Shown one piece after another: positions 16,863 to 25,034 of a stretch of DNA of 36,316 nucleotides. Position 1 is the first letter of the stretch, and each line of letters starts with the position of its first letter. The stretch lies in contig NZ_FQUM01000018.1 in assembly GCF_900129025.1 (NCBI RefSeq), forward strand, positions 1 through 36,316. Reading direction: 5' to 3'. The stretch is from Mariniphaga anaerophila. GTDB taxonomy: Bacteria; Bacteroidota; Bacteroidia; Bacteroidales; Prolixibacteraceae. The translations under genes were made by a program, and so were the position numbers. The notes under the pieces were generated by a model. It ran no database searches and had not been told where the DNA came from. It saw only the letters and a program-made list of their open reading frames with translations.

Positions 16863-17789
16863 ATGAAAATAGCAATAATTGGAACCGGGGGAGTTGGAGG
16901 ATATTTTGGAGGCAAACTGGCCGACGCCGGTGTTGACGTTACTTTTCTGGCGCGGGGAAAACACCTCGAAGCAATGCAAAAAAACGGGCTTTTTGTAAAA
17001 AGTATCCTCGGTGATTTTCATCTACCAAAAGTAAAAGCGACCGACAAAATATCGGAAATCGGTACGGTTGATTTGGTGATGATCGGTTTAAAAGCATGGC
17101 AGGTGAAAGACATACGGGAACAATTAAAATTTCTGATTCATTCCGACACCGTAATTCTTCCCCTGCAAAACGGCGTGGTAACTGCCGACGAGCTATCTGT
17201 GAGCATCGACAAAAAACACATCATTGGAGGCTTGTGCCGTATTATCAGCAAAATTGAAGCACCCGGAGTAATCGACCATTTTGGGGTGCCCGCGCCAAAA
17301 ATAATATTTGGCGAGCTGAACAAAACAGACACTGAACGGCTGCACCACATTAAAACCGTTTTCGACAAAGCCAGAATCCATTCGGAAATTACAATGGATA
17401 TTGAGGCCGAGCTGTGGCGAAAATTCATTATGATTTGCGTGAGCGGGTTGCTGGCGGTTACCAAAACCACTTACGGCGAACTACGGGAGCTGCAGGAAAC
17501 CCGACGAATGATGATCGACCTTTTCAACGAGATTCATTTGCTGTCACAAAAAATGAACATAAACATTGAAGCGGATTATGTAGATAAAACGGTTCAGCTC
17601 ATTGACAAGCTCCCCTACGACTCCACATCGTCGCTCACCCGCGATGTATGGGAAGGAAAACCTTCGGAAATTGAATACCAGAACGGGACAGTTGTAAAGC
17701 TTGGCGAAAAACACAGCGTGGAAACACCGGTCAACAAATTTGTGTACAACTGCATCCTGCCCATGGAAATTAAAGCGCGGAAGCAGTAG
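16863..17789 (+). CDS. Ketopantoate reductase family (PanE/ApbA) oxidoreductase
   Basis: The 308-residue cytosolic NADPH-type reductase has the Rossmann motif GTGGVGGYFGG (7-17), the LPLQNGV segment with the substrate-side Asn, the catalytic-type Lys in ELWRKF (about 187) and the C-terminal SSLTRDVWEG...SEIEYQNG segment matching the conserved Ser and Glu of PanE. PanE reduces 2-dehydropantoate to pantoate in coenzyme A synthesis. The helix after the Lys reads MICVSGLLAVTK and lacks the Asn residues of E. coli PanE, as in a broad group of PanE paralogues, and no panB or panC gene is nearby. The family is certain; the substrate is not. It has its own promoter and a terminator hairpin. Confidence 0.85.
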   Translation: MKIAIIGTGGVGGYFGGKLADAGVDVTFLARGKHLEAMQKNGLFVKSILGDFHLPKVKATDKISEIGTVDLVMIGLKAWQVKDIREQLKFLIHSDTVILPLQNGVVTADELSVSIDKKHIIGGLCRIISKIEAPGVIDHFGVPAPKIIFGELNKTDTERLHHIKTVFDKARIHSEITMDIEAELWRKFIMICVSGLLAVTKTTYGELRELQETRRMMIDLFNEIHLLSQKMNINIEADYVDKTVQLIDKLPYDSTSSLTRDVWEGKPSEIEYQNGTVVKLGEKHSVETPVNKFVYNCILPMEIKARKQ

Positions 17790-17810
17790 CGGTTCTTTTT
17801 CGAAACAAAC

Positions 17811-17844
17811 GCCCGGAAGCAACAAACAACTTTTGCAACCGGGC
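17811..17844 (+). terminator. Hairpin after the PanE-like gene
   Basis: GCCCGG (17811-17816) pairs with CCGGGC (17839-17844), and GCAA with TTGC inside it. It lies 22 bases after the stop. The T-run after it is weak, so termination may be partial. Confidence 0.5.
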
Positions 17845-17854
17845 ATTATCCCAT

Positions 17855-17886
17855 AAAAAAGCCCCGTCCTTTCGAACGAGGCCTTT
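17855..17886 (-). terminator. Intrinsic terminator of pckA
   Basis: On the minus strand GCCTCGT pairs with ACGGGGC around an 8-base loop and is followed by six T. It starts 22 bases past the pckA stop. Confidence 0.8.
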
Positions 17887-17908
17887 AAAGCATTATGATT
17901 TTATCTTG

Positions 17909-19516
17909 TTATCCAAGCTGAGGACCAGCAGCAACCAATGCTTTACCTTCTTCGTTATCAGTATATTTAACGAAGTTTTTAATAAAACGGGCAGCAAGGT
18001 CTTTTGCTTTTTCATCCCAATCAGCAACGTTTGCATAAGTATCGCGCGGATCAAGAATGTCTGTAGCAACACCTTTCAATTCGGTAGGAACTTCAAGGTT
18101 GAAAATCGGAAGGTTTTTAGTAGGAGCACCTTCGATGGAACCGTCAAGAATTGCGTTGATAATACCACGGGTATCTTTAATAGAGATACGTTTGCCGGTT
18201 CCGTTCCATCCTGTATTTACCAGGTAAGCTTCAGCTCCGTGTTCTTCCATTTTTTTCACTAATTCTTCGCCGTATTTAGTTGGGTGAAGAGAAAGGAATG
18301 CTGCACCAAAACAAGCTGAGAAAGTAGGCTGTGGAGTTGTAACGCCACGTTCTGTTCCGGCTAATTTTGCAGTAAATCCTGACAGGAAGTGATATTTAGT
18401 TTGTTCCGGAGTAAGTTTTGCAACCGGAGGAAGTACACCAAATGCATCAGCAGTAAGGAAAATTACTTTTTTAGCGTGACCAGCTTTTGAAACCGGTTTT
18501 ACGATGTTTTCGATGTGATAAATTGGGTAAGAAACACGAGTGTTCTGAGTTGTAGAACCGTCAGTGAAATCAATTTTACCGTTTTCGTCAACAGTAACGT
18601 TTTCTAACAATGCGTCACGTTTGATGGCACCGTAAATTTCTGGTTCTGCTTCTTTATCCAGGTTGATTGTTTTTGCGTAACAACCACCTTCGAAGTTGAA
18701 TACACCTTCGTCATCCCAACCGTGTTCGTCATCACCAATCAACTGGCGATTCGGGTCAGTAGACAGGGTAGTTTTACCTGTTCCTGAAAGGCCGAAGAAA
18801 ATAGCAACATCACCATCTTTACCAACGTTAGCAGAGCAGTGCATTGCAGCCATTCCTCTAAGAGGCAGGTAATAATTCATCATAGCGAACATACCTTTTT
18901 TCATTTCGCCACCGTACCATGTACCACCAACTACGTGCATTTTTTCAGTAAGGTTGAAAACAGTGTAAACTTCTGAGTGCAAGCCTTGTTCTTTCCAATT
19001 CGGGTTGGTTGTTTTTGATGCGTTCAAAGAAACGAAATCAGGTTCACCGTATTCTGCCAATTCTTCTTCAGTAGGACGGATGAACATGTTTTTTACGAAG
19101 TGTGCCTGCCATGGAACTTCTACGATAAAACGAACTTTCAAACGGGTGTCGTGGTTAGCGCCGCAGAAAGTATCCATTACGAATAATCTTTTACCTGAAA
19201 GCTGTTTTACAGTTGTTTCTTTAAGTTCGTTCCAAACTTTAGTAGAAACAGGTTTATTGTCGTTTGGAGATTCCGGAGATGTCCACCACATTGTATCTTT
19301 TGTAGTGTCATCTTTTACGATGTATTTATCTTTAGGTGAACGTCCGGTAAAAATTCCGGTCATTACATTCACTGCACCCAGTTCTGTAAGTTGTCCTTTT
19401 TCGAAACCTTCAAGATTCGGGTTCATCTCTTCTTCAAATAACTGTTCGTAAGAAGGGTTGTGTACAATTTCCTGTACGTCGTGAATTCCGTACTTTGTTA
19501 AATCTAAATTTTTCAT
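17909..19516 (-). CDS. pckA: ATP-dependent phosphoenolpyruvate carboxykinase
   Basis: PckA interconverts oxaloacetate and phosphoenolpyruvate with ATP. It serves gluconeogenesis, and in many anaerobic Bacteroidota it also works in the reverse, CO2-fixing direction toward succinate. The 535 residues match the family. Visible motifs are the P-loop [11 protein letters not shown] (about 240-250), the metal-binding [20 protein letters not shown] segment (split as [10 protein letters not shown] and GVFNFEGGC), the early [11 protein letters not shown] and the C-terminal [17 protein letters not shown]. The gene shows the strongly biased codon use of a highly expressed gene. It is monocistronic: perfect promoter box 54 bases upstream and a strong terminator downstream. 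Confidence 0.97.
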   Translation of the reverse strand: MKNLDLTKYGIHDVQEIVHNPSYEQLFEEEMNPNLEGFEKGQLTELGAVNVMTGIFTGRSPKDKYIVKDDTTKDTMWWTSPESPNDNKPVSTKVWNELKETTVKQLSGKRLFVMDTFCGANHDTRLKVRFIVEVPWQAHFVKNMFIRPTEEELAEYGEPDFVSLNASKTTNPNWKEQGLHSEVYTVFNLTEKMHVVGGTWYGGEMKKGMFAMMNYYLPLRGMAAMHCSANVGKDGDVAIFFGLSGTGKTTLSTDPNRQLIGDDEHGWDDEGVFNFEGGCYAKTINLDKEAEPEIYGAIKRDALLENVTVDENGKIDFTDGSTTQNTRVSYPIYHIENIVKPVSKAGHAKKVIFLTADAFGVLPPVAKLTPEQTKYHFLSGFTAKLAGTERGVTTPQPTFSACFGAAFLSLHPTKYGEELVKKMEEHGAEAYLVNTGWNGTGKRISIKDTRGIINAILDGSIEGAPTKNLPIFNLEVPTELKGVATDILDPRDTYANVADWDEKAKDLAARFIKNFVKYTDNEEGKALVAAGPQLG

Positions 19517-19569
19517 AACTACCTAATAATTAACTTTATGTAACTGAAAATTCTGAATATTCCGGTTTA

Positions 19570-19577
19570 CAAAATTA
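19570..19577 (-). promoter_or_regulatory. Promoter -7 box (TAATTTTG) of pckA
   Basis: On the minus strand the octamer matches TAnnTTTG exactly and lies 53 bases before the ATG at 19516. No clear -33 box is visible, which would fit an activator-dependent promoter. Confidence 0.5.
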
Positions 19578-19672
19578 GAATATTTTTCTGCTTAGAGGGG
19601 GTAAACCACTGGATTCGGCCTGTTTTGGCAGTCGATTAAACGTTATCTTAACAAACTCGAAAAAGGCAGGAT

Positions 19673-19717
19673 ATGCAAAACAGGCGCCCGAAAAGATTCC
19701 AATCAGAGGTTTTGCAT
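19673..19717. repeat. 9-bp inverted repeat upstream of pckA
   Basis: ATGCAAAAC (19673-19681) and GTTTTGCAT (19709-19717) are exact reverse complements separated by 27 bases, about 100 bases upstream of the pckA -7 box. It could be a regulator site or a transcript hairpin. Confidence 0.4.
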
Positions 19718-19767
19718 TCTACAAAAACGCGGTTATAAATTCAGTCGATTGTTTTACGTCAGAAATG

Positions 19768-19808
19768 AAAAAAGCAGAAAGAAAACCGAACGTTCTTCTT
19801 TCTGCTTT
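19768..19808 (-). terminator. Intrinsic terminator of the GH99-like gene
   Basis: A perfect 13-bp stem (19771-19783 with 19796-19808) and a 12-base loop, followed on the minus strand by a T-run, about 106 bases after the stop codon at 19915. Confidence 0.8.
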
Positions 19809-19914
19809 GTGCGAAAAAACACGTTTACCAGCTCACCTTCCCCAGCCGGGGATGATGCGCAAATGACAAACAGTATTATTTCGGAAGCGCTAAGTGCATA
19901 TAAAAAAATTTAGA

Positions 19915-21135
19915 CTAGTACGGATTGTAATCTTCTTTAATTACCCTTTTTACGGCATTCAAGTAACCGTAACCATTTAACATATCGGGCAGCAGGTAAC
20001 TTCCTTCAACCCATTCGTTCCAAGCATTTATTGTAATTAGTTTGGGCTGCTCAGGATGACTGTCGGCATATTTTTTGGCCTGATAAAGCAACGCGGCAAA
20101 ACTTTCGGGGGTATTGTGATAATGAACCACGTCTTTTATACCCTTTGCCGGAAACCGTGGCGTATCGTCCCAACCGACAGACACACAGGGGAACAACGGA
20201 ACATCTAAAATAGAATCCATCTGCGCCCTGATGTTCCTGGAGTTCGTTCCGTATGCGATGTAATCTTCTGTTAATCCGCCCATGTTGTACATGGCAACAC
20301 TGTTAAAACCCATGGCATCCACATTGTCAGTAAACCGCGCTGCTGCCTCCTTCGACATGATTGAGCCGCCACCCTGGTTCCATTGAATGTGCAACCCCGG
20401 AAAACCGGCTTTTTTTACTTCTTCCCTGAAATAGTCCAGCGCTTTGCGGGCTTCTTCCACACTCCCGTCGAAGCTCTCGAGCAATTTGCCCACACTAAAA
20501 ATAGAGAACACTGGCATCCCGTCAATTTTAAAATAATTGGGCTGCTTAAAATACTGATTTATCACCCTGTCAACAATAATCTTAAAATTATCCCAGTCAA
20601 CAGCGCCATTCCACATAATGGAATTATCGTCGGCAAACTTATGCACATTCCAGTAGTTTCTTTTCACATCGTGATTGGCCCACATGATGTAGAACTGCAT
20701 TTTAGAATTATTTTTTGCTTTAAGAAAACCATCGTTGAGGGCACTTTCCAGAAACGGGCCGCCGTCGAACCAGTACCAGTCGTAAACAAAAACATTCACA
20801 CCATGGTCAACTGCCGCATCAATCCATTTTTCTACCACTGCCGGGTCGTTGTCCATTCCGTAACCCCAGAGCGGCTGGCGCGGCTGGTAATGCCCGTCGA
20901 AACGCGGATTTCCCTTTTTAATCACTTCCCACTCGCCGGTGCCGTCGGGCCACAGCATATCTCCAAAACGCTCGTCGTGATGGCACGATGGCCATACGTA
21001 TGCTGCCACATAATAATCGGGTTCAGCACTTGCCGGCTTAACCTCCTGCTTTGGCTGGCTGCACGATAACACGCCAAATGCGAACAAAAGTGCGCCTGCT
21101 TTTAAATAACTTAACTTGTCTTTTAAACGATTCAT
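19915..21135 (-). CDS. GH99-like/WbsX-domain lipoprotein
   Basis: The 406-residue protein has a lipoprotein signal peptide with lipobox VLSC (Cys about 25), so it is membrane-anchored outside the cytoplasm. The body matches the glycoside hydrolase family 99-like (WbsX) TIM barrel: early YYVAAYVWPSCH, GHYQPRQPLWGYG, HGVNVFVYDWYWFDGGPFLE, FYIMWANHD, PVFSIFS, and the late ITINAWNEWVEGSYLLPD, where Asn and Glu line the barrel end. Relatives include endo-acting alpha-mannosidases and polysaccharide-associated enzymes; the substrate cannot be assigned here. It is on the same strand as the lysoplasmalogenase-like and GH78 genes, with spacers of 86 and 126 bases, so a shared transcript is possible. 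A strong terminator follows. Confidence 0.82.
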   Translation of the reverse strand: MNRLKDKLSYLKAGALLFAFGVLSCSQPKQEVKPASAEPDYYVAAYVWPSCHHDERFGDMLWPDGTGEWEVIKKGNPRFDGHYQPRQPLWGYGMDNDPAVVEKWIDAAVDHGVNVFVYDWYWFDGGPFLESALNDGFLKAKNNSKMQFYIMWANHDVKRNYWNVHKFADDNSIMWNGAVDWDNFKIIVDRVINQYFKQPNYFKIDGMPVFSIFSVGKLLESFDGSVEEARKALDYFREEVKKAGFPGLHIQWNQGGGSIMSKEAAARFTDNVDAMGFNSVAMYNMGGLTEDYIAYGTNSRNIRAQMDSILDVPLFPCVSVGWDDTPRFPAKGIKDVVHYHNTPESFAALLYQAKKYADSHPEQPKLITINAWNEWVEGSYLLPDMLNGYGYLNAVKRVIKEDYNPY

Positions 21136-21221
21136 TTTTTTGTTGGTTTTTATTTATCTTTTACCTGAATGTTTTCTTGTTCCATAAAAAAACGAGCAAA
21201 CACCCGGCAAATTTTTATTTG

Positions 21222-21908
21222 TTATTCAATGACGGGATTATAACTAATTTTTCTGGCGATGAGTGAAAAAGTAACCGAAATGTGAGCCAAATAGTAAGTT
21301 GGCAAAATCAGAAAATTCAATTCTGTATATCCGGCAAACTCACTAAATGCAATGATGGTGTCGGAAAACAGAACCAGAAAAATGCCAAAAACGTACGACC
21401 ACTTTTCCGCAGGTTTGGCATCAATCCCTACTGCTGCCCCCATCGACAAACAGGAAATAATTAAGTAAACCAGTGCGGCAAACATCAAAACGCCATGGTT
21501 TATTGAAGGCAGCAACTTACACGTAAAAAACACCAGGTAGCCGGCAAGAACAATTGCAGTAAACGTCCATTTCACCTTTCCGTTTAACAGTGCATAACCG
21601 AGATAACCGATGTGTGCCACAAAAAACAGGGCAATCCCGGAGATAAACATATCCATGTCGCCATTTCTGTTTGACATAAACCAGTCGCCACCAATAGAAA
21701 AAGCAAATGCCACAAAAATCATCCACACATCTTTTCGGGCTTTCAACTGCCTGAACCAAAGCCACAGAACAATGAGAATGCCGGCGCCTGCGCTTCCGGA
21801 TTTAAAGAAAAAACCAAAACCATTCAGCGCCATAACAGCCAGCAAAAAAGGCAGTAACAGAACCAGATAAATACTGTTCTTTTTAATTTCCATTACAAAA
21901 TTCGACAT
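21222..21908 (-). CDS. YhhN-family (lysoplasmalogenase-like) membrane protein
   Basis: The 228-residue protein is almost entirely hydrophobic, with about eight membrane helices and short loops. Features typical of the YhhN/TMEM86 family are AFAFSIGGDWFM near the second to third helix (the conserved Asp), IALFFVAHIGYLGYAL and the C-terminal GIFLVLFSDTIIAFSEF with LPTYYLAHISV. Eukaryotic and some bacterial members hydrolyse the vinyl-ether bond of lysoplasmalogen, releasing an aldehyde; activity of this protein is inferred only from the family. An internal ATG (MEIKK, 5 codons later) is an alternative start. It sits between two glycosidase genes without an obvious functional link. Confidence 0.8.
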   Translation of the reverse strand: MSNFVMEIKKNSIYLVLLLPFLLAVMALNGFGFFFKSGSAGAGILIVLWLWFRQLKARKDVWMIFVAFAFSIGGDWFMSNRNGDMDMFISGIALFFVAHIGYLGYALLNGKVKWTFTAIVLAGYLVFFTCKLLPSINHGVLMFAALVYLIISCLSMGAAVGIDAKPAEKWSYVFGIFLVLFSDTIIAFSEFAGYTELNFLILPTYYLAHISVTFSLIARKISYNPVIE

Positions 21909-22034
21909 GTTTTAATGCAGTTTATTGTTTGATTTTATTTCGGCCACCTATCGATCGGCTACAATTTTACTAATTTTTGGCAGAACAGTAGGCGCGCAGT
22001 CACAACATTTCGGAATCGTCAGCGACCATGGCAT

Positions 22035-24692
22035 CTAATTTTTGTAGCTGAGTTGATACATCCCACTTTTTAATGCCACCGCCCTTTCTCCGTGGTGAAG
22101 CTGTTTTTCGGCACCGTTCAGCATGCACTTATCCACACCGTCAGGAACGACGACGTCAGCTTCCATGCCAACCGGAATTTTGAGGTTCATTTCCAGAATT
22201 CCGTTTTCGTTTTTCCAGTTTACGGAAAGCGTCCCGAACGGCGTTTCCTGAAATGTATTTGCCCAGGTTATCCCATTTGGGATTTGCGGCTGGATGACTA
22301 CTTTTCTGTATGCAGGAACATTTTCAGCAGAACGAATTCCGCCAATGCCCTGATAAAACCAGGAGCCAATTCCGTTGTAACAATTATGAATGCGGCTGCG
22401 GGCGCCATTCCAGTGCTCCCAGGTAGTTGTTGCCCCGTTATCGAGCATGTACAAAAAACCGGGGTAGTCGCGCTTTTTCAACATGGAATACATAAAATCG
22501 GGCGATTCGCTTTTTACTGCCCACTCTGTGATTACCGGGAGCCCCACGAGCCCGCAGGCAAAATGGCCGTTCCTGTTTACGTCTGTTTCGTAAAGCAACG
22601 CCCTTTCAACCTCATCGGCTTTACCTGAAGGAACAACGCCGGCTATCATCGGGTAGGCCAGGTCAATTTGTGTTCCGGTGCCGTATGTGTTGTTATCCTC
22701 GTTAAAATATACTTCGTGAATTTTTTGTTGCAATTGCTCTTTCATTGCCCTATACATTTCTGCATCCTCCGGTTTTTCCAGCACGTTGGCAATTCGTTCC
22801 ATATTATCGAAACAAACCGCAACAAAAGAGTTATTCACCACATCAACCGAGGCCTCGGCGGTCTGCTCGATGCCTTCGGGCGTTGCCCAGTCGCCCAGAT
22901 ACCAGCCGCGATAATCTGTATCAGGCCAGCGTTTCAATAAGCCATCAACAGAATAATTTTCAACATATCCCAACCACTTTTGCATAACGGGATAGTATTT
23001 TTTGAGCAACAAAGTATCGCCATAATTCAAATAAGTATTCCAGGAGGCAGTAATAATAAAGCCACACCAGTAAGGGCCGCCACCCGCCCGGTAAGGATTG
23101 GGGGCAGTGTGAGGCATTCCGCCATCTTCGCGCATTGCATCAGCCCAGGCTTGCAGCCAGTTATTATATAACGGCCCCAGGTTAAGCATCGTTTGTGCTG
23201 TCACAGTAGAAGCATTTCCATCGCCACCGTATCCAAGCCGCTCTATCTGCGGGCAGTCAACCAAATCCCCACCCAGGCTCAGGCAACGAAGTGTATAAAA
23301 CAGCATGTCGTGAATCTGATTCAAATCAGAATCGGAACATTCAAACCCCGAAGCCAACTCGTAATCGGTATGCACCAGGTATGCGCGAACGGACTCTGCA
23401 TCCGGCATCTGTTTTAGTCCGGTAACCCGAACATAGCGAAACCCGTGGTAGTTGAACTTATTCACAAACACCTCCTGCCCTTCTGCCGAGGCGATATACT
23501 CGTCGTATTGATTTCGGTCATTAAATTTTCCGTCGACCAAATGATCGCAGTATTCCATTTTCACTGTTTGTGATTTTTCCAACGGAGGGAAACGCATTTC
23601 CAGCCAGCCGGTGAGGTTTGTTCCCATGTCAACTAAAAATGTATCGGCAGCAAGTTGAGTTATTTGGGCCGGTTTTATAGTATCCCGAATAGTGTTCTTC
23701 TCTGTCATTTGGGGAGTTGCCTCGTGTGCAGGAATATTTATCTGCGACACCGGCTGCCAGCCATCTGTAGGAACATCAATCCCGGGATTATTCTGCACCA
23801 GCAAGCCATCAACAATTTCGCCACCGAACCTGTCCGGGCGCCAATCTCCATGCCTGGTGTAGCTGCTTATTCTACCCTGCCACGACGAATCAGTACCTAC
23901 AACAACTTCGCGCCTTCCACTTTTCACTTTCTCCAGTTGTGCCCTTACTACCGGGCCGTTATTGGCTACTCCTGGCAATCCATCGGTGTACCATCCGCTT
24001 CCGAGCCAGAGCATCAAATGATTTTTCCCGTCTTTTAGCAACCCGGTTACATCGTAAGTATTGATTAACGACCTTTTGCCAAATTGCGAAACTGCCGGCG
24101 CAAGCACACCGCTTCCCGCCTTTTTCCCGTTGACATACACCTCGTGGTATCCTAAAGAATTTACATGAAGAATAAAACGCGAATTTGCCTTTGCAACATC
24201 AAAATCTTTATGCAATAGCGGACATTCGCGGTAGCCGTTCTCAGTATTAAACGCAATGTATTGAGCCTGCCAGTCGTCAGGAGTCAACAAACCGATTCCG
24301 AATTTTGCCGGCTCGCTCCACGGAGAAACATTTCCCTGCTCATCCCAAACACGCACTTTCCAAAAGGCAGCAACTCCGGGACTCAGCCGCTTTCCGCCAT
24401 ACGAAACAAACAGCGATGAGCCCGACTCTATTTTTCCGGAATTCCAAAAATCCGCCTGTTTTTCAGTTAATTCCGAAAGCTCGCTTGCAACGAGTATCTG
24501 AAAGGCTTTCTGCACAGTTCCATTTTCTGTACTACTGATTTTCCAACTGAAACGTGGAGTTGTTTTGTCAATACCCAAAGGATTGGTCAGCCCTTCGCAT
24601 TTAAGATTATACAAACTCAGGTTGCTTTTTGAGCCGCAACCGGAAACAAATAAAAACACCAGGAAAAAAAGGAAGAGAGAGTATCGGTTCAT
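22035..24692 (-). CDS. Alpha-L-rhamnosidase, GH78 family, lipoprotein
   Basis: The 885-residue protein has a lipoprotein signal (lipobox VSGC, Cys about 19). An N-terminal fibronectin-like and substrate-binding beta region carries FILHVNSLGYHEVYVNGKK, a middle beta domain follows, then an (alpha/alpha)6 catalytic barrel and a C-terminal beta domain: the full GH78 layout. Catalytic candidates are in DCPQIERLGYGGD (about 478-490, where Glu483 corresponds to the general acid) and TTTWEHWNG (Glu about 758, general base). The first motif is one residue shorter than the usual DCPQRDERLGW form. GH78 enzymes remove terminal alpha-L-rhamnose from plant or microbial glycans by inversion. The envelope location suggests action on imported or surface-bound oligosaccharides. 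Confidence 0.9.
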   Translation of the reverse strand: MNRYSLFLFFLVFLFVSGCGSKSNLSLYNLKCEGLTNPLGIDKTTPRFSWKISSTENGTVQKAFQILVASELSELTEKQADFWNSGKIESGSSLFVSYGGKRLSPGVAAFWKVRVWDEQGNVSPWSEPAKFGIGLLTPDDWQAQYIAFNTENGYRECPLLHKDFDVAKANSRFILHVNSLGYHEVYVNGKKAGSGVLAPAVSQFGKRSLINTYDVTGLLKDGKNHLMLWLGSGWYTDGLPGVANNGPVVRAQLEKVKSGRREVVVGTDSSWQGRISSYTRHGDWRPDRFGGEIVDGLLVQNNPGIDVPTDGWQPVSQINIPAHEATPQMTEKNTIRDTIKPAQITQLAADTFLVDMGTNLTGWLEMRFPPLEKSQTVKMEYCDHLVDGKFNDRNQYDEYIASAEGQEVFVNKFNYHGFRYVRVTGLKQMPDAESVRAYLVHTDYELASGFECSDSDLNQIHDMLFYTLRCLSLGGDLVDCPQIERLGYGGDGNASTVTAQTMLNLGPLYNNWLQAWADAMREDGGMPHTAPNPYRAGGGPYWCGFIITASWNTYLNYGDTLLLKKYYPVMQKWLGYVENYSVDGLLKRWPDTDYRGWYLGDWATPEGIEQTAEASVDVVNNSFVAVCFDNMERIANVLEKPEDAEMYRAMKEQLQQKIHEVYFNEDNNTYGTGTQIDLAYPMIAGVVPSGKADEVERALLYETDVNRNGHFACGLVGLPVITEWAVKSESPDFMYSMLKKRDYPGFLYMLDNGATTTWEHWNGARSRIHNCYNGIGSWFYQGIGGIRSAENVPAYRKVVIQPQIPNGITWANTFQETPFGTLSVNWKNENGILEMNLKIPVGMEADVVVPDGVDKCMLNGAEKQLHHGERAVALKSGMYQLSYKN

Positions 24693-25034
24693 AGTATAGA
24701 TTTATTTAGTGAAAGCAGTAATAATGTACATAATTAATCGACTGACAAATCCATCAATGTATCAACAGAGATAAACAATACAGTATGAGTTATAAATATA
24801 AGCAGAAATATTTGAGGAATTTAAAACAAAATCTTCTTAATCATAAAATACGGGACTATTAACACAAACCCAGTTTGAAACCATTGCAAAAAAGTATACA
24901 TTTCAAGAAAACTAATCACTCAGAACCTCGCGAACAAGAGTTTAAATACGGCTTTAAATAGTACTTCTAATCTTTGCTAATGAGTAATGCTTTTCGTAGT
25001 TTTACTCTCCCTAATTATTATGATAATAAGCGTT
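24693..25034. other. Divergent AT-rich spacer between GH78 and the CxxCH-propeller gene
   Basis: This roughly 340-base region is strongly A/T rich. Only a near-consensus box TAATCTTTG (24968-24976, plus strand, one base longer than TAnnTTTG) is seen ahead of the plus-strand gene. No terminator, repeat or small gene is convincing. Confidence 0.45.

Larger units (their letters stand above)
19517..19914. other. 398-base spacer upstream of pckA and downstream of the GH99-like gene
   Basis: No gene is seen. It contains the pckA promoter box (19570-19577), an inverted repeat (19673-19717), two copies of CAGTCGATT (19629-19637 and 19742-19750) and the terminator of the GH99-like gene (19768-19808). 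Confidence 0.6.

Noticed and set aside
20383-21069. Plus-strand 228-codon frame
   Set aside because: Antisense to the GH99-like gene; no recognisable domain.
24987-25034. Upstream start for the haem-propeller lipoprotein
   Set aside because: It would place an extra hydrophobic stretch before a standard lipoprotein signal; the inner ATG at 25035 gives a normal 20-residue signal before Cys21.
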